A stretch of DNA of 64,000 nt from Streptococcus parapneumoniae (GCF_037076355.1 NZ_AP026968.1:884501-948500); one strand, 5' to 3'. Shown: positions 30,708 to 37,779, counted from the first letter of the stretch. The notes: generated by a model not told the origin, from the letters alone. A program made the numbers and translations.

Positions 30708-31439
30708 ATGGATAGAAAAGAATTGACAATCGTTGAACATCTGGTAGAATTTAGAAAGAGATTATTGGCTGTGGTCATTTGTTTCTTTTTGGTATTCTGT
30801 GTTTCTCTGCTTTTTGCAGACCAGATTTACCAGTATGTGACCCAAGCTTTTCAGCAAAAGTTGATTGTTTTAGGACCCAATGATATTTTATGGATATACA
30901 TACGCTTGGCTAGTCTGATGGCCTTTACCATCACCTTGCCTTACACGGTGTATCATATTTGGTCTTTCATCAAACCCGGTTTAAAGAAGGAAGAAGCTAG
31001 AGCGATTTTTGCCTATATTCCAGCTAGTTTCCTTTGTTTTCTAGTTGGACTAGCTTTTGGTTTTTACTTTGTAACACCAGCCTTACTTCAGGTTTTATTA
31101 GGGCTAGGAGAAGGACTATTTGAGACGCAGTTAACCGCCCAAAATTATCTGTCCTTTGTTTTTCAAACGACCTTGCCCTTGGCATTGATTTTTGAATTGC
31201 CAGTTATCATTGCCTTTTTGACGTCGATTAGACTCATTGGACCAGAATGGTTGATTGCTTATCGCCGATATGCCTATTTTATCTTATTGGTACTTGCAGT
31301 CATCTTAACACCAGCTGACTTTGTCAGCGATTTGGCAATGACTGCCCCCTTGATTTTACTCTATGAATTAAGTATTGCTATTAGCAAACACATTATGAAA
31401 CGCAAGCAGAAAGGAGAGAGGAATGGGAATCTTACGTGA
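30708..31439 (+). CDS. tatC: Sec-independent protein translocase TatC
   Basis: 243 residues with six predicted membrane helices. N-terminal MDRKELTIVEHLVEFRKRL matches the TatC motif EHLxELRxR; FIKPGLKKEE and the conserved FELPVII follow. TatC reads the twin-arginine signal. It starts directly at the stop of efeU (TAAATG). Its only obvious client in the window is EfeB. It overlaps tatA by 17 nt. Confidence 0.95.
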   Translation: MDRKELTIVEHLVEFRKRLLAVVICFFLVFCVSLLFADQIYQYVTQAFQQKLIVLGPNDILWIYIRLASLMAFTITLPYTVYHIWSFIKPGLKKEEARAIFAYIPASFLCFLVGLAFGFYFVTPALLQVLLGLGEGLFETQLTAQNYLSFVFQTTLPLALIFELPVIIAFLTSIRLIGPEWLIAYRRYAYFILLVLAVILTPADFVSDLAMTAPLILLYELSIAISKHIMKRKQKGERNGNLT

Positions 31440-31593
31440 TATTGGAGCACCAGGATTGATTATCATCGTTTTAGGAGCTCTCTTGATATTTGGACCAAAA
31501 CGATTGCCTGAACTAGGCGAATCAATCGGTAAAATGTTATCTGAATTTAAAAAAGCAGTTAAAGGAACTGAAAATCAAGATAAGGAAGACTAA
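31423..31593 (+). CDS. tatA: Sec-independent protein translocase TatA
   Basis: 56 residues: one N-terminal membrane helix (GLIIIVLGALLIF), then FGPKRLPELGESIGKML, the TatA/B hallmark amphipathic helix, and a charged tail. The ATG at 31423 follows AAAGGAGAG and lies inside the end of tatC. It forms the Tat pore with TatC; with no tatB nearby this is a minimal TatAC system, the usual type in Firmicutes. It ends the iron operon. Confidence 0.93.
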   Translation: MGILRDIGAPGLIIIVLGALLIFGPKRLPELGESIGKMLSEFKKAVKGTENQDKED

Positions 31594-31606
31594 AACTGGT
31601 TTAATT

Positions 31607-31662
31607 AAAAAACTTTGTACTCTGAAAACCATCGCGTGGCTAGCTAGAGTGCAAAGTTTTTT
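31607..31662. terminator. efe-tat terminator; copy A of a flanking repeat
   Basis: AAAACTTTG(T)ACTCT ... AGAGTGCAAAGTTTTTTT. A similar sequence in the same orientation lies at 32396-32456 on the other side of the toxin-antitoxin pair; about 32 of 40 aligned positions agree from TACTCTG onward. Confidence 0.75.
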
Positions 31663-31717
31663 TAGTTTTTAGTTAAAACGAAGACTAAGTACAAGGTTAT
31701 TAAGAGAGTGGTGGGCA

Positions 31718-32065
31718 TTAAAATGATTTATTATTTTTGCTTTGGAGCAAGGTAACATAGTCGCTTTTTGTGTGGAATAAGTGGGAAAGAAAAACAGTTT
31801 TTTGAGTTTGATCGATAAAGTAAAGCAAGATATATTGCCCGATAATTTTTCCTCGTGTGGGGTACTTACTATTGATTTTAAGTCCGATTTTTTCATCTGC
31901 ATCAAAGCCAGCTTCAGGAAAGGTTTCTAAACTTTTTAAGCCGTCTAAAATTTTGGCCACAGTATTTTTAGCTGACTGGGGTGATAAAAGAACAGTAGTA
32001 ATATAATCATGAATACTGTCAATTGCTTGACTCACTTCGGTAGATAGAATCACTTTATAAGTCAT
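31718..32065 (-). CDS. RelE/ParE family toxin
   Basis: 115 residues of the RelE/ParE superfamily (MTYKVILSTEVSQAIDSIHDYI ... FPEAGFDADEKIGLKINSKYPTRGKIIGQYILLYFID). RelE-type members cut mRNA in the ribosome and ParE-type members poison gyrase; the sequence does not tell which. The start overlaps the antitoxin gene by 11 nt and has no separate promoter, the normal layout for a type II pair. Confidence 0.83.
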   Translation of the reverse strand: MTYKVILSTEVSQAIDSIHDYITTVLLSPQSAKNTVAKILDGLKSLETFPEAGFDADEKIGLKINSKYPTRGKIIGQYILLYFIDQTQKTVFLSHLFHTKSDYVTLLQSKNNKSF

Positions 32066-32339
32066 ATCGTAGCCTCATATCATCTAGGGAAGTTCCTTGT
32101 CCGGATTCATATTCTCTTAAGGCGCGTTCAGATTGGGCTTGTAGTTCTTGAATCAATCGTTCACGGTGTAAATCTTCTGCAGTTTTTATTGGCAAATCCT
32201 GTTCGAGAACAATCTGCTCGATAAAAAGACTAATAGCATCCGTCATAGTCATTCCTTTTTCCTTGATGATAGCTCTAGCTTGTTCCATTGATGACTCGTT
32301 GATTTTAAAATTGTATTGCTTAGTAAGTGATGTCGTCAT
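32055..32339 (-). CDS. RelB/DinJ family antitoxin
   Basis: 94 residues. An N-terminal ribbon-helix-helix domain (YNFKINESSMEQARAIIKEKGMTMTDAISLFIEQIV) precedes a charged C-terminal tail that should wrap the toxin. First gene of the pair on the minus strand, with GGAGA upstream. The RHH domain probably binds the palindrome at 32360-32380 and represses its own promoter. Confidence 0.83.
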   Translation of the reverse strand: MTTSLTKQYNFKINESSMEQARAIIKEKGMTMTDAISLFIEQIVLEQDLPIKTAEDLHRERLIQELQAQSERALREYESGQGTSLDDMRLRYDL

Positions 32340-32359
32340 GGCATATCTCCAATCTATAC

Positions 32360-32380
32360 GATATATAGCTAGTATATATC
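32360..32380. promoter_or_regulatory. Candidate operator of the RelBE-type pair
   Basis: GATATATA-gctag-TATATATC, perfect 8-bp arms, centred about 30 nt before the antitoxin start and overlapping the likely -10 region. This is typical for RHH-antitoxin autoregulation. Confidence 0.6.
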
Positions 32381-32395
32381 TTTTCTATTTTTTAG

Positions 32396-32456
32396 GCAAG
32401 AAAAAACTCTATACTCTGGAAACCATTGTTTGGTTATTGAGAGTGCAAAGTTTTTT
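32396..32456. repeat. Copy B of the repeat flanking the toxin-antitoxin pair
   Basis: Related to copy A at 31607-31662 and in the same orientation (TACTCTG(G)AAACCAT ... GAGAGTGCAAAGTTTTTT). It still forms an imperfect stem. Confidence 0.65.
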
Positions 32457-32495
32457 GAGTCTGGAATATGAAAACAGCAGTTAATTTCAAGAAAC

Positions 32496-32525
32496 AAAAA
32501 AAGAACAGCCGAAGCTGTCTTTTTA
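32496..32525 (-). terminator. rpmE terminator
   Basis: On the minus strand AAGACAGC-ttcg-GCTGTTCTTTTTTT, directly after the rpmE stop. Confidence 0.85.
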
Positions 32526-32528
32526 TCA

Positions 32529-32771
32529 TTATTTGAGACCGTATTTTTTGTTGAAACGATCCACGCGTCCATCTGCTTGAGTGAACTTTTGACGTCCAGT
32601 GTAGAATGGGTGTGAGTCTGATGAAATTTCCACACGGATCAATGGGTAAGTTTCGCCTTCGAACTCAACTGTTTCGTTAGAGCGTTTTGTTGAACCGCTA
32701 AGGAATTGGTAACCAGTAGTTGTGTCCATGAAGACAACTGGGCGATATTCTGGATGGATATCTTTTTTCAT
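32529..32771 (-). CDS. rpmE2: 50S ribosomal protein L31, type B
   Basis: 80 residues: [16 protein letters not shown] ... [14 protein letters not shown] ... [13 protein letters not shown]. It lacks the CxxC zinc cysteines, so it is the zinc-free form. The frame extends upstream to 32813, but the internal ATG at 32771 has AAAGGA and matches the usual N-terminus. It lies 95 nt after pde2 on the same strand. Confidence 0.96.
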
Positions 32772-32866
32772 TTTGCAATATTTCCTTTCTGCCATGGTCT
32801 CTTTGCGAGCCATAGATTGTTACCATACTAGTCTATCAGATTCTGAAAAGTTTGGCAAGTATTTTA

Positions 32867-33802
32867 TCAGTTTTTAAGCAAGTTTTTTAACTTTTGGTAG
32901 ATGATTTCGTTTTCTTTTAGGCTATAGGAATTAGCACCACTTGCTAGAGGGTGGCCTCCACCATCATGTTCCTTGGCAATTTCATTGATAGGATGGACTT
33001 TACTGCGTAAGCGAACACGGTAGTGGCCATCAGCTTGTTCTACAAAAATTCCCCAGAGACTGACGCTGTCAATACGTCCAGGTGCTCCAACAATAGCGGC
33101 AGTTTCAGCATCGGTAACATTAAATTGTTTTAAGACTTCTTGACTCAGGATAACACGAGCTGCACCATTTTCATCCACTTCCAGATGGTCGTAGATGTAG
33201 CCTTGAAGTTTAGCAATTTTGTAGCTCATAGTGTCCATTTTGCGAGTGAGAGCCGCAAAGTCAAAGTTATGTTCTCTCAGATAGGCAGCTAGGCGGAGGG
33301 TTCGTGCAGTTGTAGAAGGGTAGAGGAAGCGACCTGTATCACCAACAATTCCTGCAAAGAGCAACTCAGCAGCGCGATCTGACAAGGCCAGTTGAGTTGT
33401 TTGGGCAAATAGGGTAATCATCTCGCTAGCGCTACTTGAACTAGTATCCACCCAAGACAGGTCACCGTATACATCATCATTTGGATGGTGGTCAATCTTA
33501 ATGAGATAATCACCTTGACGATAGCGCTTATCATCGATACGAGCAGTATTCGCCGTATCACAGACGATGACAAGGGCACCTTGGTAGGCACTATCTTCAA
33601 CAAGATCCATCTCAGTCATCCAAGTTAGAGTTGGTTCATCATAACCTACGACTTTGATGGTTTTTTCAGGGAAATGATATTCCAGCAAGGCTTTCAATCC
33701 CACCTGACTTCCCAAGGCATCAGGGTCTGGTTTCATATGACGGTGAATGATAATCGTGTCGTATTCTTTGATTTTTTCTAAAATTTGATGGCAAATGTCC
33801 AT
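32867..33802 (-). CDS. pde2: DHH/DHHA1 phosphoesterase, NrnA/Pde2-type
   Basis: 311 residues. The DHH domain has HRHMKPDPDALGSQ, VCDTANTARID and KIDHHPNDD, which supply manganese ligands; the DHHA1 domain ends in HDGGGHPLASGA. NrnA-like enzymes degrade short oligonucleotides and pAp; the pneumococcal homologue Pde2 hydrolyses pApA to AMP in c-di-AMP turnover. The start at 33802 has TGAGGTT upstream; the TTG at 33814 overlaps that site. Confidence 0.9.
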   Translation of the reverse strand: MDICHQILEKIKEYDTIIIHRHMKPDPDALGSQVGLKALLEYHFPEKTIKVVGYDEPTLTWMTEMDLVEDSAYQGALVIVCDTANTARIDDKRYRQGDYLIKIDHHPNDDVYGDLSWVDTSSSSASEMITLFAQTTQLALSDRAAELLFAGIVGDTGRFLYPSTTARTLRLAAYLREHNFDFAALTRKMDTMSYKIAKLQGYIYDHLEVDENGAARVILSQEVLKQFNVTDAETAAIVGAPGRIDSVSLWGIFVEQADGHYRVRLRSKVHPINEIAKEHDGGGHPLASGANSYSLKENEIIYQKLKNLLKN

Positions 33803-33869
33803 AAATAACCTCAATTCTTTCTCATTTCATTGTAGCACAAGAATTTTTATTTTTAAAATGAAAAAGATG

Positions 33870-33878
33870 TGATATAAT
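33870..33878 (+). promoter_or_regulatory. Flavodoxin promoter, extended -10
   Basis: TGATATAAT, 27 nt before the flavodoxin start and divergent from pde2. Confidence 0.65.
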
Positions 33879-33905
33879 GGAGAAAGATAAATTGAGGAGG
33901 ACGAT

Positions 33906-34349
33906 ATGGCATTAGCAAAAATTGTATTTGCCAGTATGACCGGTAATACCGAAGAAATTGCAGATATTGTAGCAGACAAATTACGTGACTTGGGCTTGGA
34001 TGTCGATGTTGATGAATGTACAACTGTTGACGCTTCAGACTTTTTGGAAGCAGACATCGCTATCGTTGCGACCTATACTTATGGTGATGGAGAATTGCCA
34101 GATGAGATGATGGACTTCTACGAAGACCTAGCAGATCTCAACTTGAATGGTAAAATCTACGGAGTGGTCGGCTCAGGAGATACCTTCTACGATGAATTCT
34201 GTAAGGCTGTTGATGACTTTGACCGTGTCTTTGTGTCAACAGGAGCAGAAAAAGGTTCAGAGTGTGTTAAAGTTGATCTTTCTGCTGAGGAAGAAGACAT
34301 TGAACGCTTAGAACAATTCGCAGAAGAATTGGCTGCTAAAGTAGGATAA
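33906..34349 (+). CDS. fld: Flavodoxin
   Basis: 147 residues, short-chain flavodoxin. The FMN phosphate loop is SMTGNTEEIA at residues 10-19, and the flavin-stacking segments are TYTYGDGELP and VVGSGDTFYDEFCKA. It is a small acidic electron carrier and may replace ferredoxin under iron limitation. GAGGAGG precedes the ATG. A perfect terminator follows. Confidence 0.95.
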   Translation: MALAKIVFASMTGNTEEIADIVADKLRDLGLDVDVDECTTVDASDFLEADIAIVATYTYGDGELPDEMMDFYEDLADLNLNGKIYGVVGSGDTFYDEFCKAVDDFDRVFVSTGAEKGSECVKVDLSAEEEDIERLEQFAEELAAKVG

Positions 34350-34358
34350 GCACAAAAG

Positions 34359-34390
34359 TGCGCTGATGTAATCAATCAGCGCATTTTTCT
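34359..34390 (+). terminator. Flavodoxin terminator
   Basis: TGCGCTGAT-gtaatca-ATCAGCGCA followed by TTTTTCTT. Confidence 0.93.
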
Positions 34391-34431
34391 TATCGTGACT
34401 TGGGATTTTACTAGCCTAATTGATGGCTTTT

Positions 34432-34440
34432 TGATACAAT
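34432..34440 (+). promoter_or_regulatory. Promoter of the chorismate mutase-fluC operon
   Basis: TGATACAAT, extended -10, 24 nt before the chorismate mutase start. No fluoride riboswitch is seen between it and the coding region. Confidence 0.5.
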
Positions 34441-34464
34441 AATTCAAATAAAGGAGGAGATTGT

Positions 34465-34731
34465 ATGGATTTAGATATTATTCGTCAAGAAATTGATTAC
34501 ATAGATGATCAAATCGTCAAACTGTTAGAAGAACGAATGCATTTGGTTGAGGGTGTAGTTGCTTATAAGAAGACTTCAGGGAAACCGATTTTAGATACCA
34601 AGAGAGAAGTAGTTATTTTTGAAAAGGTCAGAAATCGTGTAGAGGACAAGCGCTATCAGGAAACTATTGTCGCGACTTTTTCTGACATACTCAAACGTTC
34701 GCGTGATTATCAGGATCAAAATATCAAATGA
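34465..34731 (+). CDS. Chorismate mutase, AroQ class
   Basis: 88 residues, all-helical CM_2 domain: LDIIRQEIDYIDDQIVKLLEERM, then VVAYKKTSGKPILDTKRE, with the catalytic Arg/Lys set typical of AroQ. It converts chorismate to prephenate, feeding tyrA and pheA at the other end of the window. It stands alone rather than fused. GGAGGAG precedes the ATG. It overlaps the first fluC gene by 4 nt. Confidence 0.88.
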   Translation: MDLDIIRQEIDYIDDQIVKLLEERMHLVEGVVAYKKTSGKPILDTKREVVIFEKVRNRVEDKRYQETIVATFSDILKRSRDYQDQNIK

Positions 34732-35102
34732 AAAAAGAACAATTTTATCCGCTAGGGATTTTTCTTGCTGCTATGTTGGGCGGATTGGTTCGCTATCTAG
34801 TTTCCACTTGGTTACCAGCCAGTCCTGACTTTCCTTGGGGCACTCTCTTTGTCAACTATCTGGGAATTTTCTGCTTGGTTTATCTTGTTAAGGGCTATCT
34901 GGTCTATAAAGGAACCAGTAAAGGCGTTATTTTAGCACTGGGGACGGGCTTTTGTGGCGGTTTAACAACATTTTCTAGTCTAATGCTTGATGCTGTGAAA
35001 CTGCTTGATACAGGGCGTTATCTTAGTTTAGTCCTGTATTTGCTTTTGAGCATCGGTGGAGGCCTGCTTTTAGCTTACTATTTAAGGAGGAAGAAATGGT
35101 AA
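34728..35102 (+). CDS. crcB1: Fluoride exporter FluC/CrcB, subunit 1
   Basis: 124 residues, four membrane helices. The family core GTGFCGGLTTFSSL is present near residue 66. FluC channels export fluoride as dual-topology dimers; a tandem pair such as this one is likely a heterodimer. It overlaps the next gene by 7 nt. Confidence 0.9.
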   Translation: MKKEQFYPLGIFLAAMLGGLVRYLVSTWLPASPDFPWGTLFVNYLGIFCLVYLVKGYLVYKGTSKGVILALGTGFCGGLTTFSSLMLDAVKLLDTGRYLSLVLYLLLSIGGGLLLAYYLRRKKW

Positions 35103-35425
35103 TCGTTTATCTTGCAATTGCTTGTGGCTTAGGAGCACTCGTACGGTATTTCTTTTCCCGCTATAATCAAGCATCTAAATTGCCATTTGGAACGCTCATA
35201 GCCAATCTTTTAGGTTGTTTTTTGATTGGATTATTCTATAATCATGTAGAGTCTAAGGAAGTCTATGCTATTCTAGCAACTGGATTTTGTGGAGGTTTGA
35301 CGACTTTTTCGACCTTGAATGATGAACTTCAAAGACTGTTAAGCGATAAGAAGGTTTTTTACGTTTACCTGACTTTGACCTACCTAGGTGGTTTGGTTGC
35401 GATTTTTTTAGGAATTCTGCTATAA
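35096..35425 (+). CDS. crcB2: Fluoride exporter FluC/CrcB, subunit 2
   Basis: 109 residues, four membrane helices, with ATGFCGGLTTFSTL near residue 62 and GTLIANLLGC near the N-terminus. Partner of the upstream gene. Ribosome binding site AAGGAGG at 35084-35090. It ends just before the rplS promoter. Confidence 0.9.
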   Translation: MVIVYLAIACGLGALVRYFFSRYNQASKLPFGTLIANLLGCFLIGLFYNHVESKEVYAILATGFCGGLTTFSTLNDELQRLLSDKKVFYVYLTLTYLGGLVAIFLGILL

Positions 35426-35430
35426 ATTTC

Positions 35431-35459
35431 TTTACTTTTTTGTGGAAATTTGGTAAACT
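35431..35459 (+). promoter_or_regulatory. rplS promoter
   Basis: TTTACT, 17-nt spacer, TAAACT with TGG upstream. Transcription should start near 35466. Confidence 0.6.
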
Positions 35460-35464
35460 GTATC

Positions 35465-35543
35465 TTGTGTGTAATGGACGCACAAAAATACAGTTTATCC
35501 GCTGAGGAAGTTTCCTCAAGATTGACAAAGATAGGAGAATAAA
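35465..35543 (+). promoter_or_regulatory. rplS 5' leader with two hairpins (L19-leader-like)
   Basis: Stem TTGTGTG-taatgga-CGCACAA (35465-35485, one G-U pair) and stem GAGGAA-gt-TTCCTC (35504-35517), then GGAGAATAAAATG. Leaders of this type occur before rplS in Firmicutes and are thought to be autoregulatory. Not tested with a covariance model. Confidence 0.6.
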
Positions 35544-35891
35544 ATGAATCCATTAATCCAAAGCTTGACTGAAGGTCAACTTCGTACAGATATCCCATCA
35601 TTCCGTCCTGGTGACACTGTTCGTGTACACGCGAAAGTTGTCGAAGGTAACCGTGAACGTATCCAGATTTTTGAAGGTGTTGTTATCGCACGTAAAGGTG
35701 CTGGCATCTCAGAAAACTACACAGTTCGTAAAATCTCTAACGGTGTAGGTGTTGAGCGTATCTTCCCAATCCACACTCCACGTGTTGAAAAAATCGAAGT
35801 TGTTCGTTACGGTAAAGTACGTCGTGCGAAATTGTACTACTTGCGTGCTCTTCAAGGTAAGGCAGCTCGTATCAAAGAAATCCGTCGTTAA
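35544..35891 (+). CDS. rplS: 50S ribosomal protein L19
   Basis: 115 residues: [43 protein letters not shown]-like [18 protein letters not shown], ending RIKEIRR. It lies at the 30S-50S interface. A strong terminator follows and a tRNA gene begins 42 nt after the stop. Confidence 0.98.
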
Positions 35892-35900
35892 TTCGACTAA

Positions 35901-35929
35901 AAAACTCTGCTTTTTCAGCAGAGTTTTTA
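35901..35929 (+). terminator. rplS terminator
   Basis: AAAACTCTGCT-ttttc-AGCAGAGTTTTT. Confidence 0.92.
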
Positions 35930-35933
35930 TCTA

Positions 35934-36005
35934 GCTCCCTTAGTTCAATGGATATAACAACTCCCTCCTAAGGAGTAGTTGCAGGTTCGATTCCTGCAGG
36001 GGGCA
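35934..36005 (+). tRNA. tRNA-Arg (anticodon CCU)
   Basis: 72 nt without CCA. Acceptor GCTCCCT pairs with AGGGGGC (one U-G). Anticodon stem ACTCC/GGAGT encloses loop CTCCTAA, anticodon CCT, reading AGG. T arm GCAGG-TTCGATT-CCTGC is perfect. The 3' half is a common attachment site for integrative elements, and the next 4.4 kb is an accessory patch. Confidence 0.95.
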
Positions 36006-36106
36006 TTTTTAGTAAATTAAGAAAAATAAAGAATATTCAAAGTGTTTATTTATAGGCAATCATTACAATTTAGTTTTTTAAAATAGGTTAGTGTTTTTGG
36101 AATTTT

Positions 36107-36136
36107 TGACCAAAGTGTGACCAAAATTTGACCAAA
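36107..36136 (+). repeat. Three phased TGACCAAA direct repeats
   Basis: TGACCAAA at 36107, 36118 and 36129, exactly 11 nt apart, about 100 nt after the tRNA. This resembles integrase arm-type binding sites next to an attachment core. A further TTTGACCAATT lies at 37636-37646. Confidence 0.7.
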
Positions 36137-36151
36137 AGTCAATGAATATAG

Positions 36152-36190
36152 AATAAAGTAGATCAGGAAGCTGGTCTATTTTATTTTGTA
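36152..36190 (+). terminator. Terminator downstream of tRNA-Arg
   Basis: 15-bp stem AATAAAGTAGATCAG-gaag-CTGGTCTATTTTATT (two wobble pairs) and a T-rich tail. Confidence 0.65.
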
Positions 36191-36269
36191 TTTACTGATA
36201 TATAAAAAGTTGAATTGTCTTACTCAAGGTGATACAATAGATATACAGAATAAATCAAGGAGAATTGCT

Positions 36270-36431
36270 ATGTCACAAATTGCTGTAAGAGTAGATGATG
36301 AATTGAAAAAAGAAGCGACTGCGATTTTTAATGAGTTGGGGTTGGATATGTCAACTGCTGTGAAGTTGTTTTTGAAGCAAAGTGTGTTGACAAGAAGCAT
36401 TCCTTTTGATGTTAAACTTGATTCTGAGTAA
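36270..36431 (+). CDS. RelB/DinJ-like antitoxin, no partner toxin adjacent
   Basis: 53 residues: MSQIAVRVDDELKKEATAIFNELGLDMSTAVKLFLKQSVL, a clear ribbon-helix-helix DinJ/RelB N-terminal domain, then only SIPFDVKLDSE. It is short compared with full DinJ proteins. AAGGAG precedes the ATG; the frame is open upstream to 36186, but without a ribosome binding site. No RelE/YafQ-like gene follows; the next gene is a MntA protein 45 nt on. Either an orphan antitoxin or the relic of a lost pair. Confidence 0.75.
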   Translation: MSQIAVRVDDELKKEATAIFNELGLDMSTAVKLFLKQSVLTRSIPFDVKLDSE

Positions 36432-36476
36432 GCTGAAATAAAAGTATGGCTATATATGATATAAAGGGGTTTAGTT

Positions 36477-36791
36477 ATGGTTTATACAATAGATCAGATA
36501 AAGGAAAAAATTGTTCCTGTGGCTAAACAATATGATTTATCTAAAATTTATCTATTTGGCTCTTATGCTAGGGGCGAAGCTGATGGAAAAAGTGATGTTG
36601 ATATTGCTTTGGAGTTAGAGGATGATTCTATATATTTTGATGTATATGGTAGACTTTTGACTATTTTTGATGGTAATATAGATATTCTATTGGTTAGTGA
36701 TTTACTTTCTCCAAAAACAAATATTGGGAAGTTAGTCAAGAAAAATTTTTTGAATGATAGAGAGGTTATTTATGAGAAGTCAATCTCTTGA
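36477..36791 (+). CDS. mntA: MntA-like minimal nucleotidyltransferase antitoxin
   Basis: 104 residues. It carries the minimal nucleotidyltransferase motif GSX10DXD: G28-S29 then D40-V-D42 (GSYARGEADGKSDVDIA), and a later IDILLV with the third acidic residue. In MntA-HepT pairs MntA transfers AMP groups to a tyrosine of HepT and silences it. It overlaps the HEPN gene by 20 nt. AT-rich codon use contrasts with rplS upstream and fits horizontal transfer. Confidence 0.88.
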   Translation: MVYTIDQIKEKIVPVAKQYDLSKIYLFGSYARGEADGKSDVDIALELEDDSIYFDVYGRLLTIFDGNIDILLVSDLLSPKTNIGKLVKKNFLNDREVIYEKSIS

Positions 36792-37146
36792 AACTGATAT
36801 AGCATATTTGAAGGATATGGTTTTATATCTTGATAAGGCTGTTGCTGTTTTGGATAAAGCAAGAAGATATAATTTACCTTTAGATGATGATATGGTAGTT
36901 GATTCTATCGCTATGAATTTAGGACAAGTAGGAGAACAGTTATCGTTAGGCAAATTATCAGAGGAAGTAAAACAGAAGTATTCAGATAGGATAAACTGGA
37001 TTCAGATAAAAGGTTTTAGAAATTTTATTTATCATAATTATTCCAACTTAAATTTTAAAATTGTAGAAGGTATATTGAAGGAATCTGTTCCCAAAACGAA
37101 AGAATCTTTATACTCGATTATAAGAGAATTAGAAGGTGAATTATAA
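36772..37146 (+). CDS. hepT: HepT-like HEPN ribonuclease toxin
   Basis: 124 residues, all-helical HEPN fold. The toxin signature RX4HXY is exact: R83-NFIY-H88-N-Y90 (GFRNFIYHNY). Arg and His form the RNase site; the Tyr is the residue modified by MntA in studied pairs. The start at 36772 follows AGAGG and lies inside mntA; a longer frame from 36754 is less likely. With mntA it forms an apparently intact module inside the tRNA-Arg accessory patch, where it may help stabilise the region or defend against phage. Confidence 0.88.
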   Translation: MRSQSLETDIAYLKDMVLYLDKAVAVLDKARRYNLPLDDDMVVDSIAMNLGQVGEQLSLGKLSEEVKQKYSDRINWIQIKGFRNFIYHNYSNLNFKIVEGILKESVPKTKESLYSIIRELEGEL

Positions 37147-37202
37147 AATAGAAAAGAAAGACAAACTATAAAAACGTATGGAAGATTTGCTAGAAATCGA
37201 CA

Positions 37203-37574
37203 AATTTTGTTCCTCAAAAAACGAATACTTCCATAAGAGAAATTTTTATTGATGAAGATTTAATATCTGTATTGGATGGATTGAAAGAGGAACAAGATAA
37301 GGTTCTTTATAATCGTGAAGAATTAAAGAAATATGATTTGGTCTTTTGTGATAGAAGGTATAAACTTTCTACAAATTATGGATTGAATACATGTTTGAAA
37401 GTATTTTTATCCGAACTTGGGAAAGGTAGTCAAACCATGACAGCAACAGCAGGAAGGCATATTTACGGTTCATATTTATTAGCAAAAGGTGTTGATATAT
37501 GGGCTGTTTCAAGATTACTAAGGCATAAAGATATACAACAAATTATTCAAACTTACGGACATACTCTAAAATAG
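37203..37574 (+). pseudogene. Tyrosine recombinase (integrase), C-terminal fragment
   Basis: Recognisable tail of a phage/ICE integrase: RHIYGSYLLAKGVDIWAVSR, then LLRHKDIQQIIQTYGHTLK with the catalytic His and Tyr. The usual first His of the HxLR box is replaced (TATAGR) and the N-terminal arm- and core-binding domains are absent. Open coding-like sequence (SIREIFIDEDLISVLDG) continues upstream to about 37203 in the same frame. Not a functional integrase. It is the best evidence that an element once integrated at the tRNA. Confidence 0.82.
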
Positions 37575-37653
37575 GGTTATTGATAAAGAGTATGATTTAG
37601 TAAGAGAATGAATGTTAGTAAAAGGATAAAATAATTTTGACCAATTAAATAGG

Positions 37654-37695
37654 AAAAATAAGGACTTCCTTTGTTAGAATGTCCTTATTTTTATT
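37654..37695. terminator. Terminator hairpin after the integrase remnant
   Basis: Perfect 12-bp stem AAAAATAAGGAC ... GTCCTTATTTTT. A-rich and T-rich on both sides, so it can act in both directions. Confidence 0.8.
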
Positions 37696-37779
37696 ATGGA
37701 ATTGGACAAATGAGGTAAAGGTTCAGATCTATGAACTCAGAAAGTAAGTACAAAGCTTTAAACAACTTTCAAAAAGATT

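Noticed and set aside
32772-32813. Longer L31 protein with 14 extra N-terminal residues
   Set aside because: The internal ATG has AAAGGA at good spacing and gives the standard 80-residue protein.
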